A stretch of 64,000 bases of DNA from CAYNLK01 sp964398055. Lineage in GTDB: Bacteria > Chloroflexota > Anaerolineae > 4572-78 > J111. Under the pieces are notes generated by a model. The model made no database searches. It saw only the letters and a list, made by a program, of their open reading frames with translations, and was not told where the DNA came from. Made by a program: the position numbers and the translations under genes. Shown here in pieces: positions 55,959 through 64,000 of this stretch; within the stretch, counting starts at the first letter, position 1, and each line of letters begins with the position of its first letter. Location: assembly GCA_964398055.1 (NCBI GenBank), contig CAYNLK010000003.1, forward strand, positions 1-64,000. The letters run 5' to 3'.

Positions 55959-57233
55959 TTGGTCAAGATTTTGGGATGACTTAAATCTTGGAACTCCCAA
56001 TTGTTCTCCGGCCGACTCAGCCTCGCCAGGGGAGGGCTGGGCGACCGCCTGCTCCTCAACCGGCAGGGTAAAATAGAAGGTGGTCCCGTGCAGACCATCA
56101 CTTTCAGCCCAAATCCGGCCGCCGTGCGCTTCAACCACGTGCCTGGCAATCGACAGACCCAGGCCGGTGCCGGCCTTTTTGCGGTTGCGGGCCTGATCGG
56201 TTTTGTAGAATCGTTCAAAAATCCGGCCGATTTCCTGGGGTGGTATCCCAATGCCGGTATCGACCACGCTGACCGTAATCCAGGCGTCGCCGGCCTCATC
56301 CACGGCAATAGCAGCGGGATCGGCCGAGATAGTGATCTGGCCGGTTTCGGTAAATTTAATGGCGTTATGGATCAAATTACCGATGACCCGGCCAATCATG
56401 GTTTGATCGACCAGGACCGTGACCTGTTCCGGGATATCCAATTGGATTTTGAGCTGCTTGCGCTCAGCTTGAGGCAATAGCCGCTCTACCTGGGCTTTCG
56501 CCACCTCGAGCAGCGAATAGAATGACAGCTTGAGCGGAGTCTGGCCCGACTCGATCAACGACAAATCCATTAACTCCTGGGCCAGTTGGCTAAGCAACTC
56601 AGCCTGCACGGCAATCTTTTCCACCAGGCGGGGCGCCATTTTCTTATCGTTGAGCGCGCCCTTGAGAAGCGTTTCCGCCAACAACTGGATTGAAGCCACC
56701 GGCGTCCGCAGTTCGTGAGAAACGTTGGCCACAAAATCACGCCGCACCCGGCTGAGCCGCTGAAACTCGGTCACATCGTGGATCGCCAGGGCCACGGCCA
56801 CAGCCTGGCTGTTTTGTTTGATCGCCCTGGCCCGCGCCTCCAGATTACGCTCATTGAGACTGAAATGAACCGACGGCATCTTTTCACCCTCCAACGTCTT
56901 CTCCACCAGCTCTTGCAGATGGTGTTGGCGGGTCCAGGTCATCAAGGTGGCATCTTTTTTAGGTTTGTTGCCGAACAACCGCCGGGCGACTTTGTTGGCG
57001 CTGGAAATGGTAAAATCCTTTTCCACAATCACCAGGGCCTCGGTTGAGGCGGATAACAATTTCTTGCGGCGGGCGTTGAGTTCGGCCAACTCGTTCTGCA
57101 TAAAGGAGAGCCTGTTTCTTAAGCGGGCCACCTCCACCTGTTCCTGGCGCAATTGCTTTTTCAGGCGCCGCGCCGCCACAACCAGAACAATGACCAAAAC
57201 CAGCAGAACAACTGCCACCGACCAGGCAAACAT
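55947..57233 (-). CDS. Membrane sensor histidine kinase (PhoR-like, PAS-HisKA-HATPase)
   Basis: 428 residues: one N-terminal membrane helix (about 2-22), a short coiled coil, PAS (about 60-155, 'STEALVIVEKDFTISSANKVARRLFG'), HisKA with the acceptor His in 'FVANVSHELRTPVASIQLLAETLLKG', and HATPase ('NLIHNAIKFTETGQITI', 'DTGIGIPPQEIGRIFERFYKTDQARNRKKAGTGLGLSIARHVVEAHGG'). It resembles PhoR of phosphate-type two-component systems. No response regulator is adjacent. The C-terminal residues QCET come from a heptanucleotide repeat. Confidence 0.94.
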   Translation of the reverse strand: MFAWSVAVVLLVLVIVLVVAARRLKKQLRQEQVEVARLRNRLSFMQNELAELNARRKKLLSASTEALVIVEKDFTISSANKVARRLFGNKPKKDATLMTWTRQHHLQELVEKTLEGEKMPSVHFSLNERNLEARARAIKQNSQAVAVALAIHDVTEFQRLSRVRRDFVANVSHELRTPVASIQLLAETLLKGALNDKKMAPRLVEKIAVQAELLSQLAQELMDLSLIESGQTPLKLSFYSLLEVAKAQVERLLPQAERKQLKIQLDIPEQVTVLVDQTMIGRVIGNLIHNAIKFTETGQITISADPAAIAVDEAGDAWITVSVVDTGIGIPPQEIGRIFERFYKTDQARNRKKAGTGLGLSIARHVVEAHGGRIWAESDGLHGTTFYFTLPVEEQAVAQPSPGEAESAGEQLGVPRFKSSQNLDQCET

Positions 57234-57297
57234 ACGTTATACTCCACAAAAACCATTTCGCTCATAATTATCTACAAGCGACCGGCGCTTTTGCCGG

Positions 57298-58395
57298 TCA
57301 CGTTTGCATTTCAGCTATGGCCGCCAGCAGACGCCGGTTCTCTTCCGGCCGGCGGCTGGCAATTCGGACATAAGCCGGCAGGCCAAAGGAGGCGCAATCC
57401 CGCACCAGCAGCCCTTGCCGCAGCAGTTTGTGCCGGAAAGCAGCCCCATCCCCCACGGGTAAGAGGAAAAAGTGGGTCGTCGAGGGCACTGGGACCAAGC
57501 CGAGAGCCTGCAAGCCGTTTACCAGGCCCCGGCTGGCCTGAGTCAGGTCGACCAGGCAACGCTGCAAATAAGCCTGGTCGGCCAACGCGGCCAAGCCCGC
57601 GGCCTGGGCCAGGCCGTTGACATTCCAGGCCGGTCGAGCCTGGGCGATGGCGGCAACGACAGCCTGGCTATATCCCACCACGTAGCCCAGGCGCAGCCCG
57701 GCCAGGGCATAATCCTTGGTCATCGAGCGCAGCACGACGATGTTCGGCAGGCCCAACGTGAGTGTCGAACGAGCGCCGGCCGCAAAAGCCAGATAAGCCT
57801 CATCGACCACGAACAAGGTAGCGGGGTGGCTCTGCGCCCAGCCCCCGATCACCTGCGGCGGTAAGCAGACACCGGTTGGATTGTTGGGGTTACACAAAAA
57901 AACGACCTTGGGCTGCAACTGGGCCAGTTCATGAGCGATAACATCGGCTTGGACGGCAAAATCGTCGGCCGGTTGGGCCAGCCAACTTTTCACCCCTGCT
58001 CCCATCAGGGCAGCCAGCCGGCCATATTCCCCAAAGGTAGGCCCAATGACCAGCGCCTGATCTCCTCGCTCCAAAAAGGCAAAACTGACCAACCACAGCA
58101 ACTCGGCCCCGCCGTTACCCACCAAAATCTGAGCCGGGGGCAGCGCCAACTGGGCGGCCAGGGCCTGGCGCAAGGCCAGCGCCTCGCGATCAGGGTAACG
58201 ATCCAGCGGCGTGGACCGCACCGCCCGGCGCACCCCGGCCGACGGGCCATAAGGGTTGCTATTCACACTAAAATCAAGCACCGCATCCGGCTGCAATTCC
58301 AGGCGGGCCAACTCAGCGTAATCAAAGGCGCCGTGGTAGGCCGGTGGGGTCGCGGCAATTTCGGGGCGGGGTGACAGGTTTGGCTGCTGACTCAT
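57298..58395 (-). CDS. Class I/II aminotransferase-like PLP enzyme (CobD/HisC group)
   Basis: 365 residues from the ATG at 58395 (an in-frame TTG at 58404 is an alternative). PLP-fold motifs: 'FSVNSNPYGP', 'VGNGGAELLW', 'FLCNPNNPTG', 'FVVDEAYLAF' and the PLP Lys in 'SMTKDYALAGLRLGYVVG'; the end has 'VRDCASFGLPAYVRIASRRPEEN'. The 'HGAFDYAEL' start and the RDC-SF-GL end resemble threonine-phosphate decarboxylase CobD more than histidinol-phosphate aminotransferase. No cobalamin genes are visible, so the name stays open. It follows the Gfo/Idh gene by about 20 bases. Confidence 0.85.
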   Translation of the reverse strand: MSQQPNLSPRPEIAATPPAYHGAFDYAELARLELQPDAVLDFSVNSNPYGPSAGVRRAVRSTPLDRYPDREALALRQALAAQLALPPAQILVGNGGAELLWLVSFAFLERGDQALVIGPTFGEYGRLAALMGAGVKSWLAQPADDFAVQADVIAHELAQLQPKVVFLCNPNNPTGVCLPPQVIGGWAQSHPATLFVVDEAYLAFAAGARSTLTLGLPNIVVLRSMTKDYALAGLRLGYVVGYSQAVVAAIAQARPAWNVNGLAQAAGLAALADQAYLQRCLVDLTQASRGLVNGLQALGLVPVPSTTHFFLLPVGDGAAFRHKLLRQGLLVRDCASFGLPAYVRIASRRPEENRRLLAAIAEMQT

Positions 58396-58415
58396 AGTGT
58401 CCAACCGCCGCCCAA

Positions 58416-59456
58416 TCAGCTTTGGGCCAGCAAACCGGCCGCCTCATAAATGGCCAGCACCGCCGCCAAACTGCGCCGCCCTTCGACTCCATCGATCAGA
58501 GGTCGGCCGTTAGCCCGAATGGCCCCGACAAAATCGCGAAAAACGGCCGTGTGACCCTGGGCGGTGATACCGCGCGGATCGCTGCCCGCGCCGGCGCCGG
58601 TGGCCTGAGTAATTGCCGGCGGCTCAACCCGAGCCTGGGCCGGTTCGACCAGAGTCCAGCGCCCTACAGCTTCGCCTTCCACCTGGATAGCGCCGCGAGT
58701 GCCATAAATCTCCAGCCGGTGGGGAAACCCGGGCGCGGCGGTGGTGGTGGCGGTAATGGTGGCCAGAGCGTCGTTGGCAAAATGGAGGCTGGCGGCCAGC
58801 GTATCCTCCACCTCGATCTGCCGCTGGAGCGTGCCGGCATAGGCCCGCGCCTCGGTCGGGTCGCCCATAAACCAGACCAACAGGTCAACCATGTGAATGC
58901 CCTGGTTCATAAGCACACCGCCGCCGTCCATCGCCCAGGTGCCGCGCCAGTCGGCCTGGTTGAAATAAGCCTGGGGGCGATGGTAGGGCATCGTTACCAC
59001 CCCGAGGGTTAGCTCGCCCAGGTCGCCGGCCTCGATAGCGGCCCGCACCTGCGGGAACGGCGCCTCGGTCCGGCGCTGCAAGGTAACGCCCAGTTTCACA
59101 CCGGCCTGACGGCAACTTTCGATCATGGCATCGGCCTCGGCCAGGCTCAAGGCCATCGGTTTTTCGACCAGCACGTGCTTGCCGGCCCTCGCGGCGGCGA
59201 TGGTTTGCTCGGCGTGCTGGCCGCTGGGGGTACAGATACAGACCACATCGACCTGAGGGTGGGCCAATAGCTCGGCCTGGCTGAGGCAGGGCGCCCCGAA
59301 TTTGCGGCTAATTTCGGCAAAGCGGGCCGGATTATAGTGGCCGACAGCGACCAGTTCGGCCCCCAGATCGGCATTCGCCTCCACTGCCTGGCGGTGGTAG
59401 TCGGCAATCATGCCGGCGCCCAGAATGGCAAAGCCTATTTTTTCGCCTGTTGACAT
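58416..59456 (-). CDS. Gfo/Idh/MocA-family NAD(P)-dependent oxidoreductase
   Basis: 346 residues: N-terminal Rossmann fold ('FAILGAGMIADYHRQAV'), 'ICTPSGQHAEQTIAAARAGKHVLVEKPMALSLAEADAMI' with the EKP motif, and the C-terminal sheet domain with 'WAMDGGGVLMNQGIHMVDLLVWFMG', giving the family's catalytic His/Asp pattern. Substrates are usually sugars or inositols. Three ATG codons stand in a row (59462-59454); the third has GGAGG six bases upstream and is chosen. Part of a four-gene run. Confidence 0.93.
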   Translation of the reverse strand: MSTGEKIGFAILGAGMIADYHRQAVEANADLGAELVAVGHYNPARFAEISRKFGAPCLSQAELLAHPQVDVVCICTPSGQHAEQTIAAARAGKHVLVEKPMALSLAEADAMIESCRQAGVKLGVTLQRRTEAPFPQVRAAIEAGDLGELTLGVVTMPYHRPQAYFNQADWRGTWAMDGGGVLMNQGIHMVDLLVWFMGDPTEARAYAGTLQRQIEVEDTLAASLHFANDALATITATTTAAPGFPHRLEIYGTRGAIQVEGEAVGRWTLVEPAQARVEPPAITQATGAGAGSDPRGITAQGHTAVFRDFVGAIRANGRPLIDGVEGRRSLAAVLAIYEAAGLLAQS

Positions 59457-59478
59457 CATCATCCTCCAATTTTTTCAA

Positions 59479-61086
59479 CTACCAGCCGACGGCGGCTCCA
59501 TCGGCCCGCAAATCGCTGCCGGCCACCATTATACCGTCATCGAGCCGCCAGATGATCTGGCCGCGGCCAAAATCGCCCCGGTCAAAAGAGAGCCGGACGG
59601 CGTGACCACGCTCGGCCAGGCCCTGCAAAATATGCTCCGGCATGCCGATCTCCAGACTCACCTCCAGACCAGCGCTAACCTGCCAGCGCGGCGCATCCAG
59701 AGCGGCCTGAGGATTGAAGCTGTAGTCTATGGCGCCGGTGATAACCTGCACATGACCCTGCGGCTGCATAAAGCCCCCCATCACCCCAAACGGCCCGACC
59801 GGTTGGCCGCCGCGGCTGAGAAAACCGGGGATGATGGTATGGTAGGGCCGCTTACCGCCGGCGGCTTCATTGGGATGGCCCGCGGCCAAGCTGAAACAGG
59901 CCCCCCGGTTGTTCAAGGCAATGCCCGTGCCCGGCGCCACCACCCCGCTGCCAAAACCCATATAGTTGGATTGGATATAGCTGACCATCATCCCGTCGCG
60001 GTCCGCGGTACAAAGATAAACGGTGCCGCCGCGGGGCGGCCGGCCCGCGGCGGGCATACGGGCTTGCGGGCCTATGAGAGTGCGGCGGGAGGCAATATAA
60101 GCCGGATCGAGCAGGCCGGCGAGCGGAATCTCAACGTGCTCCGGATCGGCGATGTAGCGGTAGGCGTCGGCAAAGGCCAGCTTCATAGCCTCGATTTGCA
60201 GATGGAGCGACTCGACGCTGCCGTGGGGCTGGTTGGGTAAATCTGTCCCGGCCAGGATAGCCAGGGCAATAAGGGCGGCCAGACCCTGGCCATTGGGCGG
60301 GATTTCCCAAACCTGGTAGCCGCGATAACTGGCGCTGATCGGCTCGACCCACTGGCTGCGATGGGCGGCCAGATCATCGAGGCGCAAGTAGCCGCCACTC
60401 TGCCGGGCAAAGGCGACCATTTGCCCGGCCAATTCCCCTTCGTAAAAGTCCCTGAGTCCCCGGCTGGCCAGAGCGCGCAGCGTCCGGGCGTGGTCAGGGC
60501 TGGCCCAACGCTGACCTGCTTGCGGCACTCGCCCACCGGGGGCAAAGGTTGCGGCCCAGCCAGACACGGCCGGATCAGGTTGAGGCAAAAATCGGGCGGC
60601 GGCCTGCTGCCAGGAACGGGCCACAATCGGCGAGACGCCATAGCCCTCCTCGGCATAAGTGATGGCCGGCCCCAATAATTCCTCCAGCGGCAAGCGAGCA
60701 AAACGCCGGTGGAGGTCGTCCCAGCCGGCGAGAGCGCCGGGCACGGTGACCGGCAACCAACCGTCAACCGGAAAGTGGGGATGGCCCTGCGCCCGCAGCT
60801 CCGCCGCCGGGGGCAGGGCCGCCGGAGCCCGGCCCGAACCATTCAAGCCGTGCAACTTTGATCCGTCCCAGACCAAAGCAAAGGCGTCGCTGCCGAGACC
60901 GTTGGAGGTCGGCTCCAACACGGTCAGGGCCGCGGCCGTGGCAATAGCCGCGTCCACGGCATTGCCGCCCCGCCGGAGCATCGCCAGGCCGGCCTGGGCA
61001 GCCAGGGGTTGGCTAGTAGCCACCAGGCCGTTACCGGCAATGACGGGCATGCGTTGGGAGGCAAAGGGGTTGGTCTGGAGATTCAT
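59479..61086 (-). CDS. Gamma-glutamyltransferase family protein
   Basis: 535 residues from the ATG at 61086, one base after the DUF4432 stop; a longer frame to 61173 is inside that gene. Ntn-hydrolase motifs: 'NGLVATSQPLAAQAGLAMLRRGGNAVDAAIATAAALTVLEPTSNGLGSDAFALVWD' and the self-cleavage site 'GGTVYLCTADRDGMMVSYIQSNYMGFGSGVV', where the Thr after GG is the expected nucleophile, then 'NNRGACFSL'. There is no signal peptide, so it is cytoplasmic. It may act on gamma-glutamyl compounds or as a related acylase. Confidence 0.92.
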   Translation of the reverse strand: MNLQTNPFASQRMPVIAGNGLVATSQPLAAQAGLAMLRRGGNAVDAAIATAAALTVLEPTSNGLGSDAFALVWDGSKLHGLNGSGRAPAALPPAAELRAQGHPHFPVDGWLPVTVPGALAGWDDLHRRFARLPLEELLGPAITYAEEGYGVSPIVARSWQQAAARFLPQPDPAVSGWAATFAPGGRVPQAGQRWASPDHARTLRALASRGLRDFYEGELAGQMVAFARQSGGYLRLDDLAAHRSQWVEPISASYRGYQVWEIPPNGQGLAALIALAILAGTDLPNQPHGSVESLHLQIEAMKLAFADAYRYIADPEHVEIPLAGLLDPAYIASRRTLIGPQARMPAAGRPPRGGTVYLCTADRDGMMVSYIQSNYMGFGSGVVAPGTGIALNNRGACFSLAAGHPNEAAGGKRPYHTIIPGFLSRGGQPVGPFGVMGGFMQPQGHVQVITGAIDYSFNPQAALDAPRWQVSAGLEVSLEIGMPEHILQGLAERGHAVRLSFDRGDFGRGQIIWRLDDGIMVAGSDLRADGAAVGW

Positions 61087-61087
61087 T

Positions 61088-62167
61088 TTAAGCCGGCAAT
61101 TTTGCCGCAAATGTGTCGATTTCCGCCAGCGAGGTAAGCGCACCGATTTCAACCTGGTAATGACGACTCTCACCGGGCTGGAGATATTGCAGCCGGCCCT
61201 CGGCCCGCTCTTTGGCCCGGCCCCCGGCCCAGTTGGTGGTTGGTTCCAGGCCGCACACGTAAACGGTTTGGCCCATCATCTTCCATTGAACCAGCCAGGG
61301 TAGTTCGCTCGGCTTAAAGCGAACGTAGCCGCCTAGCCCCTGCCCGCCGCCGAATTTTCGATTGATCAGGGCGGCCTGAGCGTAGCCGTCAGCATCGGTT
61401 TTTAGGGTGTGGTAGAAGACCTGTTCGCGATAGCCGGCCGTGGGAGGCTGAAAGCGGCGATGCTGGTCAAGCCCCGGCGCGGCCACCTCATCGCGAGGTT
61501 CAACCTGGGCCGAAGCCGCCAGCAGTTCGGTATCCTCACTGACCACGGGAAAACCGAAATTGATGTGATAGAGCTGCATGTGCGGCGCCGGCTGATACCC
61601 TTCATTGGTGACCGTATCCTCAAGGAACAGGCGGGACTCGCCCAACCGGGCCGAGATGCGCCGCCGCAGGACCAGGTATTCGCCAAAAACGACTGCCTCG
61701 CGCAGTTGACCGGTCACCCACATCTCATAGTCGTCGCCGCGCCAATCTCCGCCATAGGCAAAATGGGTGGCCGGAATAAAGGAAGCCCGCCCGTGCAGAC
61801 CGAGCGCCTGGCCCTCATCCTGGCTGGGCGCGCCCATGGTGCTCAAACCACAGGTGTTCAGCAAGCCGCCGTGGAAACCGCGCAGCCAGCCCAACCCCGC
61901 CGGCTCGTAGAAAGTTGGGGCGACGGCCGTGGTAGGCGAACGCCAGGAGATGGACGCGCCCCGAAAGGAGGCCCAGCCAATATCCAGGCCCCGGTCGGCC
62001 AGCACCGTAAATTCAAAGCCGCTCCCGGTGCGGACATCGGCGACGCGCCCGCCGCGTTCAAAACCGTCGCCTAACTCGCCCACCCGCACCCCGGCAAACT
62101 GGCTAATATCGCCGACGTACGGCAACAATTGCTCACGGGTATAGGTTTTACCAAATAAGGTGGCCAT
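61088..62167 (-). CDS. DUF4432 family, aldose-1-epimerase-like protein
   Basis: 359 residues from the ATG at 62167 with AAGGAG ten bases upstream; the ATG at 62233 has none. Beta-sandwich of the galactose-mutarotase type: 'GFERGGRVADVRTGSGFEFTVLADRGLDIGWASFRGASISW', 'GLLNTCGLSTMGAP', 'LGLHGRASFIPA', 'QLYHINFGFPVV', 'LVQWKMMGQTVYVCGLEPTTNW'. Family members are thought to act on sugars; substrate unknown. It leads the run DUF4432-GGT-Gfo/Idh-PLP enzyme. Confidence 0.88.
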   Translation of the reverse strand: MATLFGKTYTREQLLPYVGDISQFAGVRVGELGDGFERGGRVADVRTGSGFEFTVLADRGLDIGWASFRGASISWRSPTTAVAPTFYEPAGLGWLRGFHGGLLNTCGLSTMGAPSQDEGQALGLHGRASFIPATHFAYGGDWRGDDYEMWVTGQLREAVVFGEYLVLRRRISARLGESRLFLEDTVTNEGYQPAPHMQLYHINFGFPVVSEDTELLAASAQVEPRDEVAAPGLDQHRRFQPPTAGYREQVFYHTLKTDADGYAQAALINRKFGGGQGLGGYVRFKPSELPWLVQWKMMGQTVYVCGLEPTTNWAGGRAKERAEGRLQYLQPGESRHYQVEIGALTSLAEIDTFAAKLPA

Positions 62168-62239
62168 AATGCTTTTTCTCCTTGTCGATGAATAGGCTAA
62201 CGAACATCCCTCACTTTGGACAATATTTTCCAATCTTGT

Positions 62240-62319
62240 GACCGCCGACCACAGACCGCGGAAATTGCTAACAGTGGACCACCTTTACGGCGGTCAGCCG
62301 TCTGCGGTCTGCGGTCGGT
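62240..62319. repeat. Heptanucleotide repeat with inverted halves (GACCGCx/xGCGGTC)
   Basis: GACCGCC, GACCACA, GACCGCG at 62240-62260 and GGCGGTC, AGCCGTC, TGCGGTC, TGCGGTC at 62289-62316 are consecutive 7-base units; the second block is the inverted form of the first. It occupies the gap before DUF4432 and ends at the stop codon of the kinase gene. It could fold as a long hairpin. Confidence 0.75.
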
Positions 62320-64000
62320 CAATGCACCCACACCGGGTCCCAATCATTAAAGGGGTTGTCGGACAGGCTGGCCAACTCTTTGGTAGCCAGATCGACCATC
62401 CAAATCTGGCGGGTCTTATTGAAACCCATATCGGACCAGAAGGCAATCCGGCTGCCATCGGGTGACCAGGTCGGGTGTTTGTCGAAATCCTCCACATTAT
62501 CGGTGAGACGGACCACGGCGCTGCCGTCCAGGTTGAGCATATAGATATCGCCATTGCCGGTTTCTTCCGAAACATAGGCAATCCGGTTATCGACCGGCGA
62601 CCAGGCCGCGTCGTATTCAGCCCGGCCGGAGCTGGTCACCCGCAACTCCTGACCGGTAACCAGATTGGCTCGCCACAAGTCTAACTGTCCTTCCCCGCGG
62701 ACGACAATCTGCTCCTGCTTGTTGGGCGAAAAAGGCAGGGCGGCGGCTAACTCAGTATAGAGAGACCACTCCTCCCGCGGCAGCGGGCGCTGGTTGCGGC
62801 CGTCGCCGTCCATCTGGTAGATCTCAACTACGCCGGCCCGGTCTGTTTTGAACAATATCTTGTTCTTGAGCCGCTCTGCGGCGGAGCCGCTGAGTGTGGC
62901 CGGGGTTGGAGATGGAAGCGGCGGTAAGGTGGCCGTGGCAGTCGAGGTCGGGGTGAAGGTTTCGGTCGGCGTGGCCGAAGGTGGCGGGGGGGTGGCGGTC
63001 GGTTCAGGGGTCGCGGTTAAGGTGGGGCTTGGGGTGTGGGTGGAGGTAGGGCTGGGTGGCGGAGTCGAGCTGGCGGTAGCAGTCGGGAGGGGCGTCGGGG
63101 TGGGAATATTGATCGGCGTAGCCGTAGCGACCGTGGAGGGCGGTGCGAACGCGGCGGCGTCAGGAGGCGCCGTGGGTGAGGTCGAGGCGCGCCAGCCATC
63201 GATAAACAGCAGCAGGCTGCCGCCCAAGAGAGCACCGAGGACGACGGCGGCGAGCAGCAGCCAGCCAGACCGGCTTGATTTCTGAGCAGTGGCCGTCGCG
63301 ACGCCAGATTGACCGGCTTCAATTGGAGAGGACGGCGGGGCGATGGCGGCAACGTTGGGTAAGGTGAGGTTGGACACCTCGGCCGCGGGCGGCACTCCCA
63401 CCGGCAGCACCGGAGTCCCAATGCTGCGGCTCGCCGGGCCGGCCGTTTCAGCCCCGGACCAGACTGCAGCCAGGGCCGCGGCCAGCTCGCCGGCGCGGCT
63501 GAAGCGGTCCACCGGTTGTTTTGACATCGCCTTTAAGATGATCTCTTCGATCTCAGGCGAAAGATTTGGGTTGATCTGGGTGGGAGACGGGGGTAACTCA
63601 CTCACGTGCTTCAAAGCCACGCTCAAAGGCGACTCATCGTCAAACGGCAGTTGGCCGGTCGTTAACTCGTAGAGAATAACGCCCAGGGCGTAAATGTCGC
63701 TGGCCGGCACGGCCGCGGCCGAAGAGATGGCCTGTTCCGGGGCAACATAGTGCGGCGTGCCGAAGGCGCTGCCCAGGGTAACCTGACTCTGCCGGCTTTG
63801 CAACATCACCAGACCGAAGTCGGTCAGAATCGACTGCCCTTCCCGGTTGAGCATGATGTTGGATGGTTTGACGTCGCGATGGATCACGCCGTGTTGATGA
63901 GCGTAATCCAGAGCCTCGGCCACATCCCGGATAATCCGGACAACCTGCGGCTGGGGTAATAAGGTATGATGATGACGATGGCGGCGCAGGAGTTGGGCCA
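62319..64000 (-). CDS. Membrane Ser/Thr protein kinase with extracellular TolB-like propeller (5' end outside window)
   Basis: The reading frame is open to the window edge, so the N-lobe and true start are missing. Visible parts: kinase catalytic loop 'HRDVKPSN', 'TDFGLVM', 'VAPEQA', 'DIYALGVILYELTTGQLPF', a juxtamembrane region, one membrane helix, a long Thr/Pro/Ser-rich stalk of about 90 residues, and a C-terminal part with PD40 blades ('AAWSPVDNRIAYVS', 'TWSPDGSRIAFWSD'). This is the PknB-like layout with a TolB sensor, so an outside ligand probably controls phosphorylation inside. The GTG at 63923 is not the start: upstream codons are kinase-like. Confidence 0.93.
   Translation of the reverse strand, partial: AQLLRRHRHHHTLLPQPQVVRIIRDVAEALDYAHQHGVIHRDVKPSNIMLNREGQSILTDFGLVMLQSRQSQVTLGSAFGTPHYVAPEQAISSAAAVPASDIYALGVILYELTTGQLPFDDESPLSVALKHVSELPPSPTQINPNLSPEIEEIILKAMSKQPVDRFSRAGELAAALAAVWSGAETAGPASRSIGTPVLPVGVPPAAEVSNLTLPNVAAIAPPSSPIEAGQSGVATATAQKSSRSGWLLLAAVVLGALLGGSLLLFIDGWRASTSPTAPPDAAAFAPPSTVATATPINIPTPTPLPTATASSTPPPSPTSTHTPSPTLTATPEPTATPPPPSATPTETFTPTSTATATLPPLPSPTPATLSGSAAERLKNKILFKTDRAGVVEIYQMDGDGRNQRPLPREEWSLYTELAAALPFSPNKQEQIVVRGEGQLDLWRANLVTGQELRVTSSGRAEYDAAWSPVDNRIAYVSEETGNGDIYMLNLDGSAVVRLTDNVEDFDKHPTWSPDGSRIAFWSDMGFNKTRQIWMVDLATKELASLSDNPFNDWDPVWVH

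Noticed and set aside
1..64000. CRISPR array
   Set aside because: No regularly spaced identical repeats of 24-40 bases were found; the visible repeats are 7-base units or coding Thr-Pro repeats.

Overview
The window reads as an ordinary chromosomal stretch of a moderately GC-rich bacterium, most likely a Chloroflexota member of the Anaerolineae type. Clues are: substrate-binding proteins with the Val/Glu/Lys-rich linker after the lipobox, Thr-Pro-rich linkers in exported proteins, many GAF-rich NarL-type sensor kinases, a lamin-tail/CotH surface protein, and heptanucleotide repeats between genes. No prophage, CRISPR array or rRNA is visible. The only mobile element is a decayed IS701-like remnant.

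Layout. 1-7.5 kb: end of a tRNA-Gly(CCC); a zinc-ribbon membrane protein split by a frame change; rel ((p)ppGpp synthetase/hydrolase) with a promoter overlaid by two operator-like sites; a VOC protein; a pentapeptide-repeat protein; truD; and a STAS/anti-sigma-kinase pair. 7.6-13.5 kb: a parvulin-type foldase, the rpsF-ssb-rpsR operon, a stand-alone receiver, a glycosidase-like surface protein and a DUF554 protein. 13.6-24.2 kb: a two-domain M16 peptidase, a sensor kinase/response regulator pair, a divergent receiver, a TadE-cadherin fusion and homoserine dehydrogenase. 24.4-27 kb: a LipM-like octanoyltransferase followed by a two-gene ABC importer. 27-37.4 kb: a Roadblock protein, a Tat/lipobox penicillin-binding protein, a very large GAF/SpoIIE phosphatase, and a second kinase/regulator pair. 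37.4-39.1 kb: a SnoaL-like gene and the IS remnant.

39-55.7 kb is almost entirely on the minus strand. It holds an ECF sigma/anti-sigma/beta-propeller/CotH set. Upstream of that lies a long chain of tightly packed genes: a cupin-XRE regulator, a COG0402-type deaminase, FolB, a BMP-family purine/nucleoside-type ABC importer, a cyclodeaminase, a D-2-hydroxyacid dehydrogenase and a PHP phosphoesterase. Two folate-related enzymes beside a heterocycle deaminase and a nucleoside-type importer suggest salvage or breakdown of a purine or pterin compound; this is the most coherent candidate for an unusual pathway. 55.9-64 kb: a PAS sensor kinase, a CobD/HisC-like aminotransferase, a Gfo/Idh/MocA oxidoreductase, a gamma-glutamyltransferase, a DUF4432 epimerase-like protein, and a Ser/Thr kinase running off the end.

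Cross-cutting patterns: heptanucleotide repeats at four places that run into gene ends; GC-rich perfect palindromes in three gaps; and several genes whose best promoter lies so close to the start codon that the mRNA would have almost no leader.
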